Source of the DNA: Arachnia propionica
GTDB lineage: Bacteria; Actinomycetota; Actinomycetes; Propionibacteriales; Propionibacteriaceae
DNA length: 64,000 bases
Direction: 5' to 3'
Assembly: GCF_037055325.1 (NCBI RefSeq)
Contig: NZ_CP146373.1
Span: 2,728,001-2,792,000, forward strand
The first letter of the stretch is position 1; each line of letters starts with the position of its first letter. Shown here piece by piece: positions 45,150-53,167 of the stretch. The translations under genes and the position numbers were made by a program. The notes under the pieces were generated by a model, which was given only the letters and a program-made list of their open reading frames with translations, made no database searches and was not told the origin of the DNA.

Positions 45150-45284
45150 TCACTCGTCGTCGACGGTAACGACCGCAGCCGTCGTGGTGCCAGTGGTCCC
45201 TGCCGGAACCACCATCTGTACACCAGCGTCGTCGTTATGCGCGAACGTCCGCTGCTCGGCTACTTCAGTGCTGTTGAGAAGCAT
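45150..45284 (-). CDS. Putative RiPP precursor peptide (44 aa), Thr-rich core
   Basis: Short gene immediately upstream of the dehydrogenase, with an excellent ribosome site (AAGGAGG, 7 nt from ATG). The leader (residues 1-29) starts MLLNSTEVAEQ and is acidic. The presumed core is TTGTTTAAVVTVDDE, with Thr at 30, 31, 33, 34, 35 and 40 and no Cys or Ser. YcaO substrates must be Cys, Ser or Thr, so only methyloxazol(in)es are possible here. The leader/core boundary is inferred from composition. Automated callers would probably miss the gene. Confidence 0.75.
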   Translation of the reverse strand: MLLNSTEVAEQRTFAHNDDAGVQMVVPAGTTGTTTAAVVTVDDE

Positions 45285-45623
45285 GACTCAACCTCCTTGA
45301 TTACTACTCCTCCGAACGCCTTTCGCTCGGAAACTCGGAGCTGCGATTCCTCGCATGCTCAAGTTAAGCGCGGAACGAAGCGCGTCTCTAGTCCGGAAAT
45401 ACACGGACAGGGTGGCGCTTGACGTCGATACGAGCTATCTTGTATGTATCCGGCTTGGAGGCAGAAGGCCTGCTGTTACCGACACGAGGGCGAAGGCACT
45501 GAACCCGCGAACCGCTATACCGCGGAGCGTGAAGGGCATGCGCCCAACTTGAACTAGGAGCGCAGGACCAACGCACGACTTCCTCCCGGGAGCATTGGGG
45601 TAGCAGCGGTTAAAGGGGTGACT
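45285..45623. promoter_or_regulatory. Divergent control region between precursor and LuxR gene
   Basis: 339 bp without a supported gene, separating the leftward RiPP operon from the rightward regulator. A possible rightward -35 TTGACG lies at about 45419. I see no convincing operator repeat. The open frame at 45355-45552 lacks a ribosome site and is probably chance. Confidence 0.4.
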
Positions 45624-46271
45624 GTGAAGAAGCGTTCTCTTCGAGCGGAGAGATCCGGAAGCCTTTCGGGGGTCAAGGGGCTTGTCAATCTAGATCCGTT
45701 TTGCGAAGCTCTTGAAGAGTGTACAAGACGAGGCGCTAGTGAAGAATTTGATGGTGTACGCTTTCGGATGCTGTTCGACTGTATGCATGAACGCATCAGT
45801 TGGGGCCTCAAACTGGTTGAAAATATTGGCGATCTGTCAGAAGATACTGTCGCAGTTACGATCGCTGCAACTCTTTCGGGTAGCCCCTTTCGGTTGACTG
45901 GGCTGCTACCACTCCTGACTTTCTCTAGGGAACGCGCACTCCAAGCACTGGTTGAACTCGAAGAACTCAAGGTTGTAGTCACACTCGAGGACCAGTACCG
46001 GACCTTCGTTTTTCTTCACCCAGAATCACGTTCTCCTGACGACAGTCAGGTTGGGGCGGCTTCCGACCCGAGCCCCCGAGAACAAGAAGTAGCCAAACTT
46101 ATCAGTCAAGGCCTAACCAACTACCAGATAGGGGTGCGACTTGGGGTGAGCCAGCGCACGGTCGAGACATACATTCAACGCCTCTTCAGAAAGCTCAACG
46201 TAAGTTCACGCTCCCAGATTGTGGCTTGGCATATATGTCAGGAGGCTGCACTTCGTTCCGCCGAGGGTTAA
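45624..46271 (+). CDS. LuxR-type HTH regulator of the RiPP cluster
   Basis: A C-terminal GerE/LuxR HTH (residues ~150-210, DPSPREQEVAKLISQGLTNYQIGVRLGVSQRTVETYIQRLFRKLNVSSRSQIV) is preceded by a ~140-residue N-terminal domain I do not recognise. It is divergent from the precursor gene, so probable activator of the operon. GTG 45624 has AAAGGGG five bases upstream; GTG 45618 is two codons earlier. 215 residues. Confidence 0.85.
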   Translation: MKKRSLRAERSGSLSGVKGLVNLDPFCEALEECTRRGASEEFDGVRFRMLFDCMHERISWGLKLVENIGDLSEDTVAVTIAATLSGSPFRLTGLLPLLTFSRERALQALVELEELKVVVTLEDQYRTFVFLHPESRSPDDSQVGAASDPSPREQEVAKLISQGLTNYQIGVRLGVSQRTVETYIQRLFRKLNVSSRSQIVAWHICQEAALRSAEG

Positions 46272-46288
46272 CGGCTCTCTTGGCCTTA

Positions 46289-46962
46289 AGGCGTTATTCA
46301 CGGGGTTGATTGTGGGCGTATGTTCTTAGGATTTCTAGGTTGGTGGCGAGGTGGATGATTCCGGGGAGTTCTTTGAGGCGTCCGCGGTAGCCGTGTGACA
46401 GGATTCTCCAGGTTTTCAGTTGTGCGATGCAGTGTTCGATGTTGACGCGGATTCGGGCGATGGCAGTGCTGAAGTCTTTGTCGTGGTTGGTGCGGGACTG
46501 GTTGGGCGGTTCCCGGTAGGGGGCATGGGTGCCGTCAGTGAGGATGAGGTGTCCTTGCTGGATCGCTTCGGCGAGTCCACCAGGGAGGAAGAGCAAGACT
46601 GTTTCGAGGAGGACAGTGATACGTCGCCAGGGTTCTGGAGATCGTGGGCTGACAGACTCCCAGGAGGTCGGCGACCACCATCTGGGGCAGGTTCTGGCGA
46701 AGGATCAGCAGGCAGGCCACCACCTGGTCCCGCAGGGAGATACGGCATGTGGATAGATTCTTCCCTCGACCTTCGATCACATCGGCGATACGGCAGGTGA
46801 TCTCGTCACTTGTTTCCTCGGAAAGCCCCGTTGCATGCTGGTAACGCATCGGCTGCTTTCGTGATTGGTTTATGTTGCAACTCAATCATTTCATGAAACA
46901 GTCGATGCTTTTTGTATTACTGGCGGCGTTTCATCGAGAAACAACCCTCGTGAATAACGCCT
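46289..46962 (-). mobile_element. Truncated IS5-like element with broken transposase
   Basis: Ends AGGCGTTATTCAC and its complement (46289-46301 and 46950-46962) enclose only ~670 bp. Two frames remain: the N-terminal part (46885 leftwards: LSEETSDEITCRIADVIEGRGKNL ... LLGVCQPTISRTLATYH) and the C-terminal part (46596-46294: LTDGTHAPYREPPNQSRTNHDKDFS ... RVNIEHCIAQLKTWRIL). They are frameshifted and shortened between the first Asp motif and the Glu region. It is non-functional and belongs to a different subgroup from the 43142 element. Confidence 0.78.
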
Positions 46963-47431
46963 AAAGAATCATGACAACAGCCGAACAAGAAAACTGGACA
47001 GAAGACGAACCAGCCTCCAGGTCAGGAACCAGCAAATAGGCCCAGAAGAGAACCCGAGGAGGAACAATGCTTCTACATGTTTCAATACTGGCAACAGGAT
47101 GCATGCAATACCCCGAAACAAACTTGATCATGCTCCTCGGAATTTCCACTGGTTAGCGACAGCGGTGGCGGCCCTTCCCGGAATTGTCTGCTCCGCTGTC
47201 AACCGTTTTTGGGCAGCGGATTGCAGGGGCCTCGGCGCCGGCTGCGGGAAACCCCCGGGGTGACGCATCCAGACTGCGAACGTAGCGGTGGTCAATTCCG
47301 CGGACCGAACCGATCGTCACCCGCGGGGAGCCTGCGCGGGCGGATGGTCGTGCAGGCGGAGAAACGGGACGAGACCCTGTCCGAGCCAGACGACCCGCTC
47401 AGTCAGCTGACGGAGAACACGCCGCCCCGGC
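46963..47431. other. Gene-free stretch at the right edge of the island
   Basis: 469 bp with no supported gene. The first ~190 bp is lower in GC like the island; from about 47190 the composition returns to that of the core genome before topA. The right island boundary is therefore near 47150-47200. No att repeat was recognised. Confidence 0.45.
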
Positions 47432-50122
47432 TCACTCGGCTTTGGGGGTGGCCTTCTTCCTCGTCGTGGTCTTCTTCGCTGCGGTTGTGGTCTTCTTCCT
47501 GGCGGTGGTCTTCCGGGCGGGTTTCTTCGCCGGACCCTTGGCGCGTTTCTCCGCGAGCAGTTCGAAAGCGCGTTCCGGGGTGATGGTCTCGGGTGAATCG
47601 TCGCGACGCAGGGTGGCGTTGGTTTCGCCATCGGTGACGTAGGGGCCGAACCGCCCCGACTTCAGCACGACGGGTTTACCGCTGGACGGGTCGACGCCGA
47701 ACTCCTTCAGCGGCGGGGCAGCAGCCGCTCGTCCACGAACCTTGGGGGCGGCGTAGATGGCGAGGGCCTCTTCGAGGGTGATGTCGAAGATCTGTTCCTC
47801 ACTGGTCAGCGACCTCGAATCGCTGCCCTTCTTCAGATACGGCCCGTAGCGACCGTTCTGCGCGGTGATCTCGACGCCTTCCGGGTCCTTGCCGACCACC
47901 CGGGGCAGGCTCATGAGGCGTTGCGCTGCGGCCAAGTCGATGCTGTCGAGAGACATCGACTTGAACAGCGACGCCGTCCGGGGTTTCACCGACTTCGGGG
48001 TACCCTCCGGCAGCACCTCGGTCACGTAGGGGCCGAATCGACCGTTCTTCGCCACCACCATGTGCCCGGAATCCGGGTCGACACCGAGCTCGCGTTCCTC
48101 GTCGAGGGGACGGCTGAGCAGCTCCTCGGCGACCTCCGCGGTCAACCCGTCGGGCGGAAGATCGTCGGGGACGTTAGCGCGACGCCCGTCGGCGGCCTCG
48201 ACGTAGGTGCCATAGCGTCCGACACGCACGTCGATACCAGAATCGCCAAGCGGGAAGGTCGACAGCCCCTTCGCGTCGATGTCACCGAGTTCGGTGACGA
48301 GCTTCTGCAGGCCCGTGGCGGTGTCCCCGTCGGGGCCGCGGTAGAAGTCGGTGAGGACCTTCAGTCGCTTGGCCCTGCCGCCCGCGATCTCGTCGAGCAG
48401 TTCCTCCAGGTGCGCGGTGAAGGTGTAGTCCACCAGTTCGGTGAAGTGCTCCTCCAACAACCGGGTGACGGCGAACGCCAGCCAGGTCGGCACCAGCGCG
48501 GAGCCTTTCTTGAACACGTAGTCGCGGGCGGTGATGGTGCGGATGATGGAGGCGTAGGTGGAGGGGCGCCCGATCTCCAGTTCCTCCAGTTTCGCCACGA
48601 GCGAGGGTTCGGTGTAGCGGGCCGGGGGTTTGGTCTCGTGCTCAGCCGCCTTCACCTTCTCGGCGGCGAGTTCCTGACCCGTGACGAGTTGCGGCAGCCG
48701 CGACTGCTTGTCGTCGCTGGTGGAGTCGTCGTCAGTTCCGGCGACGTAGGCCTTCAGGAAGCCGTAGAAAGAGATGGTGCGGCCCGATGCGGTCAGCTCG
48801 ACGCGTTCCACCACGCCCGCCCCCGCCTGAACCGACGCGGTGGGGGCGGCGGAGATGGCGACGCTGACCTGCTCCCCCTTCGCGTCGGCCATCTGGGAGG
48901 CGAGGGTGCGCATCCAGATCAGCTGGTAGAGGCGGTGGGCATCGCCGGACAGGCCGGTGGCGTCGGGATGGGTGAAGACGTCACCCGCGGGCCGGATGGC
49001 CTCGTGGGCCTCCTGAGCGTTTTTCACCTTCGAGGCATAGATGCGAGGTTTCGGAGGCAGGTAGCGGGCTCCAAACAGCTGCTCGACCTGGTCGCGGGCC
49101 GCTGCGATGGCGGAGTCCGCCAGGGTGACGGAGTCGGTTCGCATGTAGGTGATGAAGCCCTTCTCGTAGAGCTCCTGGGCCACCGACATGGTGCGTTGCG
49201 ACGTGAAGCCGAGTTTCCGGCCGGCCTCCTGCTGGAGGGTGGTGGTGCGGAACGGCTCGTAGGGACGGCGGGTGTAGGGCTTGGCCTCCACCTTGTCGAC
49301 ACGAAACACGGCAGCCTCGAGGGCCGCGGCGAGTGCGGTGGCGGTGGTCTCATCCAGGACTGCGACCGAGGCGCTGGTGGGCTGCCCGGTGGAGTCGAAG
49401 TCGCGGCCCTGGGCGACGCGCACCCCGTCGAGGGAGGTCAGGCGCGCCGGGAAGGTGCGGGGATCGGCTTCGGCGCCGCCGTCGAGGATCACGTCGAGGT
49501 CCCAGTAGCCGGCGGACACGAAAGCGATGCGTTCCCGTTCCCGATCGACGATGAGACGGGTGGCCACGGACTGAACGCGACCCGCCGACAGTTTCGGCAT
49601 GACCTTCTTCCACAACACCGGGGAGACCTCGTAGCCGTAGAGGCGGTCGAGGATGCGGCGGGTCTCCTGCGCGTCGACGAGGTCGGCATCGAGCTGGCGG
49701 GGGTTGGCGACCGCCTCGGCGATGGCCGTCGGCGTGATCTCGTGGAAGACCATGCGATGGGCGGGCACCTTGGGTTTGAGTTCCTCCAGCAGGTGCCACG
49801 CGATGGCCTCACCCTCGCGGTCACCATCGGTTGCCAGGAGAAGTTCGTCGGCGTCCTTGAGTTTCTGCTTCAGCTCCCGCAGCGTCGCCTTCTTGTCAAC
49901 GGCCACGACGTAGAGGGGGGCGAAGTTGTCGTCGATGTTGACGCCGGTGCGCGCCCATTTGAGGCCCTTGTACTTCGCGGGCACCTCAGCAGCGCCGGTT
50001 GGGAGGTCGCGGATGTGGCCGCGACTGGACTCCACCATGTAGCCGTCACCGAGGTAACCGGCAATTTTCGTCGCTTTCGTGGGTGATTCGACGATCACGA
50101 GTCGTTGCCGTTTGTCCGCCAT
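47432..50122 (-). CDS. topA: DNA topoisomerase I
   Basis: Type IA topoisomerase relaxing negative supercoils. TOPRIM domain at the N-terminus has LVIVESPTKATKIAGYL and TDGDREGEAIAWHL. The catalytic Tyr lies in KGFITYMRTDS. The C-terminal topo I repeats (e.g. KNGRFGPYVTE, QNGRYGPYLKKG, KSGRFGPYVTDG) replace zinc fingers, as in other actinobacteria. It ends in a Lys-rich tail (KKTTTAAKKTTTRKK). 896 residues; ATG 50122 is preceded by GGAGGCAGGAAC. tmk and holB, its usual neighbours, lie 15 kb away across the island. Confidence 0.97.
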   Translation of the reverse strand: MADKRQRLVIVESPTKATKIAGYLGDGYMVESSRGHIRDLPTGAAEVPAKYKGLKWARTGVNIDDNFAPLYVVAVDKKATLRELKQKLKDADELLLATDGDREGEAIAWHLLEELKPKVPAHRMVFHEITPTAIAEAVANPRQLDADLVDAQETRRILDRLYGYEVSPVLWKKVMPKLSAGRVQSVATRLIVDRERERIAFVSAGYWDLDVILDGGAEADPRTFPARLTSLDGVRVAQGRDFDSTGQPTSASVAVLDETTATALAAALEAAVFRVDKVEAKPYTRRPYEPFRTTTLQQEAGRKLGFTSQRTMSVAQELYEKGFITYMRTDSVTLADSAIAAARDQVEQLFGARYLPPKPRIYASKVKNAQEAHEAIRPAGDVFTHPDATGLSGDAHRLYQLIWMRTLASQMADAKGEQVSVAISAAPTASVQAGAGVVERVELTASGRTISFYGFLKAYVAGTDDDSTSDDKQSRLPQLVTGQELAAEKVKAAEHETKPPARYTEPSLVAKLEELEIGRPSTYASIIRTITARDYVFKKGSALVPTWLAFAVTRLLEEHFTELVDYTFTAHLEELLDEIAGGRAKRLKVLTDFYRGPDGDTATGLQKLVTELGDIDAKGLSTFPLGDSGIDVRVGRYGTYVEAADGRRANVPDDLPPDGLTAEVAEELLSRPLDEERELGVDPDSGHMVVAKNGRFGPYVTEVLPEGTPKSVKPRTASLFKSMSLDSIDLAAAQRLMSLPRVVGKDPEGVEITAQNGRYGPYLKKGSDSRSLTSEEQIFDITLEEALAIYAAPKVRGRAAAAPPLKEFGVDPSSGKPVVLKSGRFGPYVTDGETNATLRRDDSPETITPERAFELLAEKRAKGPAKKPARKTTARKKTTTAAKKTTTRKKATPKAE

Positions 50123-50257
50123 GTGTTCCTGCCTCCCGTCGTCCGCATGGGAACAATAGCCCACGGATCCATCCGGGCTGTGACAAACGACTCAAAAGGC
50201 AGATCGTGGGCACGTCGCGTTCCGGTGCAGTCCCCTCGGGGACGCGTTTTCCCGCGC

Positions 50258-51406
50258 TCAGGCGCTCTCGGAGCTCAGTGGCACATCGGTGATGCCGCGA
50301 GCCGGTTTCACCCTCACACCTTCCTGATAGCTGACGGAGCTCTCGAAGGTTTCCTGGTACCTGCTCTCGGCGGTCACCGTGGTGCCTACTGCTTGGAAGG
50401 ATGCGGTGTTGACGTAGGTGGTGGCCTTGTCGACGGTTTGGTTGTCGGCGAACACGGAGCGCAGTTTGACGTGATAGGTGCACCGGTTGCTCCACGGCCC
50501 GCTCATGGTGAGGGTTGTCTCCTGCTGGCCGACGGAGTCGACCTTCAGGTGGAATCCGTCCACACTCTTGCCGACTCCATCCGCAACGACACGAGAGAGA
50601 CTGGTGTTCGGGTTCCGCGGATCGCTGCACTCCTCGATCACACGGTTGTACACCCGGTCCGCGGCTTCGGCGGAGAACATTCCCGGGGCGGTGGTGTCCT
50701 TGATGACCACCTGGGCCCCAGAGGAGTGGTTCGCGTTGATCCATGTGCCGGGCGCCGTGACATCCCAGTTGATGCCTTTGGAGTTGGAGGTGAGCTGTTC
50801 GGCCTGGCCTGCCGGTTCGCTCGCGGGTTTCCAGGGTTCGACGGGTTTGACGACGATGGGTTTGTCGTAGGGCAGAGGAACGGTCTGGGTTTTTCCGCTG
50901 AGGCTGATGTCGGTGGTCGCGGTGGTGGTGGTCTCAGCGACCTGAAGGTTGACGCGGATGGATCCCTTGACCTCGTTTTTCCGGCGGATTGCTTCCTTGA
51001 AGACACAGCTGATGGTCGAGTTCGTGTCCGTGTTGTTGAGGACACACTCACCGGCCTTGGATCCGTCGGCGGTGGTCATCAGCCTGCGGGCGGCGGTGTC
51101 CTGGAGTTTGAGGAAAGCAGGTAGCTCGACCGTGAATTCATCACCAAAAGCCACTCGGGCGTTCGTTCCGTCGTAGTTGACACTGAATTCGAGGTTGTCG
51201 CCCTGCCAGACCTCCTGACGACCCGTGACCGGGGCACCCGAAGAGTCCACATGCTTGAAGGTGGCGTCGGTGAAGACGATGCCGGAATTGATCTTCGCCT
51301 GAGCCGGAGACTCCCCTGCGACGAGGAAGGTGGTAGACATCGCGAGGATGGCAGAAACCGCGGTCGCGACACGTCGTCGCGAAGTGCGCGCACGATGAAG
51401 ATTCAT
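50258..51406 (-). CDS. Secreted Ig-like surface protein without anchor (382 aa)
   Basis: A long actinobacterial signal peptide (RRRVATAVSAILAMSTTFLVAGESPAQA) precedes adhesin-type Ig folds. Residues ~35-150 read GIVFTDATFKHVDSSGAPVTG ... WQGDNLEFSVNYD ... FTVELPAFLKL, and ~185-330 read KGINWDVTAPGTWINAN ... VVIKDTTAPGMF. The order parallels the first two domains of the protein at 53168-55183, so the two are paralogues. It ends SSESA without LPXTG or a membrane segment. GGGAGGG precedes the ATG. Confidence 0.78.
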   Translation of the reverse strand: MNLHRARTSRRRVATAVSAILAMSTTFLVAGESPAQAKINSGIVFTDATFKHVDSSGAPVTGRQEVWQGDNLEFSVNYDGTNARVAFGDEFTVELPAFLKLQDTAARRLMTTADGSKAGECVLNNTDTNSTISCVFKEAIRRKNEVKGSIRVNLQVAETTTTATTDISLSGKTQTVPLPYDKPIVVKPVEPWKPASEPAGQAEQLTSNSKGINWDVTAPGTWINANHSSGAQVVIKDTTAPGMFSAEAADRVYNRVIEECSDPRNPNTSLSRVVADGVGKSVDGFHLKVDSVGQQETTLTMSGPWSNRCTYHVKLRSVFADNQTVDKATTYVNTASFQAVGTTVTAESRYQETFESSVSYQEGVRVKPARGITDVPLSSESA

Positions 51407-51586
51407 TTTTCCCTCCCGAGGTCTCAACGCCGGAGAGCCTGCAAGGGTTCCCGGAAGCGATGAACATCGCATGGCTGACCTTAACTCTTCGCGACGGTTT
51501 TCGGTAGTCCCGGAAGGCGATTGACGTGGCCCCACCAGGGGACACACGGACCCGACGGGCACAGTTTCGAGACCGTGGCCGGGTCT

Positions 51587-51640
51587 GCGCGAAGAGGCCT
51601 GCCCAGCTAATGGGGAGGAATAGGGCAGGCCTCCTCGCGC
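51587..51640. other. Long inverted repeat with 18-bp arms
   Basis: Arms at 51587-51604 and 51623-51640 pair over 18 bp with one mismatch (core GAGGCCTGCCC) around an 18-base loop containing TGGGGAGG. The same GGCAGGC/GCCTGCC core next to a GGGGAGG stretch recurs after the oleate hydratase gene at 58032-58077. It could be a terminator family or a small dispersed repeat. Confidence 0.5.
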
Positions 51641-52029
51641 GGGTTCGGGGCTGGGATTCACCCGGCCTCGAACCTTCTCGTCCTGCCCGACTCAGCCATT
51701 GTGGCCGGTCGTGGGCAGTCCGGTCTGATGGGTGCAGGCAGGCTCTGAGGGTCGATGCGGGCGGCACCTGCTACTGAATGCGACCTCACCGACTGCCCGC
51801 CGCAGAAGCGAACACGGGTACTTCATGGACACCTCTCACTGACGACACGACCAGGCGGAGCGGCCTTCCCCTGACACACCAAATCATTGAAAAACAAACT
51901 GTCATCGAAAGTATAGGCGCCTGTCGACCTTTCGGCCAATTTTCTCTTCGGAAGCGTTCCACGGGCGCCACACAGGGCTCCGCAGATAGTCGCCTTTCAG
52001 GAAATCGGTCGGTTCTGCCACACACGACA

Positions 52030-52061
52030 ATGCCGGCCTCTCCACCTGAGGAGGCCGGCAT
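52030..52061 (-). terminator. Terminator of the gene at 52079
   Basis: A perfect 11-bp stem ATGCCGGCCTC / GAGGCCGGCAT with a 10-base loop, 18 bases beyond the stop codon of the leftward gene. Confidence 0.65.
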
Positions 52062-52078
52062 CTTCGTACGGCTGGACG

Positions 52079-52975
52079 TCAGCCCTGGGGCCAGGACGGC
52101 ATGGAGAGCAGGGTGAAAACCGTCTGCACCTGGCTGGGGGCGACGATGGCGCTGTAAACCCCCGCCTCGATGCGCTGCATCCCACGTTCCTGTGCGGCGT
52201 GGGAGTCGTGCGCCAGAGACATGACCTCCCAGTGTTCACCGTCGTCGGTGATGCGCATGGCACGCACCGGGAAGCCGTCCCAGGTGCCATGGGTCTTGAC
52301 GATCCCGGCTTGGGCGATCTGGTCGAGTTCGATGACGATGCGTCGCTGGATACCGCTGTCGTCGCGGCGGAGCCCGATTACGTCGAGCAGCCTGCCGATG
52401 TCGTCAAAGTTGAACTGCCCTGGAGAGAAGGAGTCGGCTTCCTTGACCCGGAATGCTTGCATGCTGAGCGGGTCGGGCCGTCCGGGCGGAGTTTTCGTCC
52501 CATCGGATTTCTTCCAACCCATGAACAGGCCCCGGTAGGTCGCAAGGACCTCGGCAGGCGCTCCTCCGGACTCCCGCCTCAGGATCTGCGCGCCGGCACG
52601 CAGGATCGTCGGGTCGACGTAGAGATACGAGGCCTGGGGGTCGCTGGGAAGGTCGATGACACCGCTGCCGTTGAAGGGCGGGAATTCCAGGAAGTCCCCT
52701 CGAGCGACGGCGCGTTCCTCGTCGGTGGTGCCTCCCATGGCGGGGTAGACGGTATCTGTGGGCATCAACGGGAAACGCAGTGTGTGGATGACTTCCGCCC
52801 CGGCCAGGGGGCCTTCAGGGCCATCGAGGTCGAGCGCGGCGACGAGATCCTTGGCGGAGTCCTCGGAGCCGATTGAGTCCGCTGCCACGGCGTATCCGAA
52901 GTTGAACCCGTACCCGTGCTCGAGGTATGCCTCGAGCAGATCGGGGACGAGAAGCTTCTCGAGCCAAATCGTCAT
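52079..52975 (-). CDS. Unrecognised soluble protein (298 aa)
   Basis: No family recognised. No signal peptide or membrane span; acidic; alpha+beta composition (YAVAADSIGSEDSAKDLVAALDLDGPEG, SYLYVDPTILRAGAQIL, RRIVIELDQIAQAGIVKTHGTWDGFPVRAM). The start at 52975 has GGAGAGAG upstream. Hairpins flank the gene on both sides, so it is probably monocistronic. ESX-type accessory proteins in actinobacteria can look like this, but there is no direct support. Confidence 0.68.
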   Translation of the reverse strand: MTIWLEKLLVPDLLEAYLEHGYGFNFGYAVAADSIGSEDSAKDLVAALDLDGPEGPLAGAEVIHTLRFPLMPTDTVYPAMGGTTDEERAVARGDFLEFPPFNGSGVIDLPSDPQASYLYVDPTILRAGAQILRRESGGAPAEVLATYRGLFMGWKKSDGTKTPPGRPDPLSMQAFRVKEADSFSPGQFNFDDIGRLLDVIGLRRDDSGIQRRIVIELDQIAQAGIVKTHGTWDGFPVRAMRITDDGEHWEVMSLAHDSHAAQERGMQRIEAGVYSAIVAPSQVQTVFTLLSMPSWPQG

Positions 52976-53111
52976 CTGCTTCTCTCTCCGTCGCGGAAAC
53001 CTGCTACCAGGATCATGTCACTTCTTGGAGCCGCGTTCAGCGAACGAACATGTCGAACGAATGGACAACAACCCCTCCAAGTCAGGTTTCACGCGGCAGT
53101 AGGGAAATAAT

Positions 53112-53152
53112 AACGTCCGGGCCCGGGAAATGGTTCCCCGGGCCCGGACGTT
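53112..53152. terminator. Strong terminator downstream of the LPRTG protein
   Basis: A perfect 16-bp inverted repeat (AACGTCCGGGCCCGGG and complement) around a 9-base loop. It lies 15 bases beyond the stop at 53168 and is followed on the minus strand by ATTATTT. Confidence 0.8.
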
Positions 53153-53167
53153 CGTCGGGTCAGCGAC

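Larger units (their letters stand above)
51407..52078. other. Gene-free region between surface-protein genes
   Basis: 672 bp without a supported gene. It holds two strong hairpins (51587-51640, 52030-52061) and an AT-rich patch near 51880-51930 that may contain the promoter of the leftward gene at 51406. Confidence 0.5.

Noticed and set aside
45355-45552. 65-codon open frame in the RiPP control region
   Set aside because: No ribosome site, atypical codon use, and overlaps the likely promoter region.
47921-50086. 721-codon plus-strand open frame
   Set aside because: Antisense to topA, whose motifs are unambiguous.
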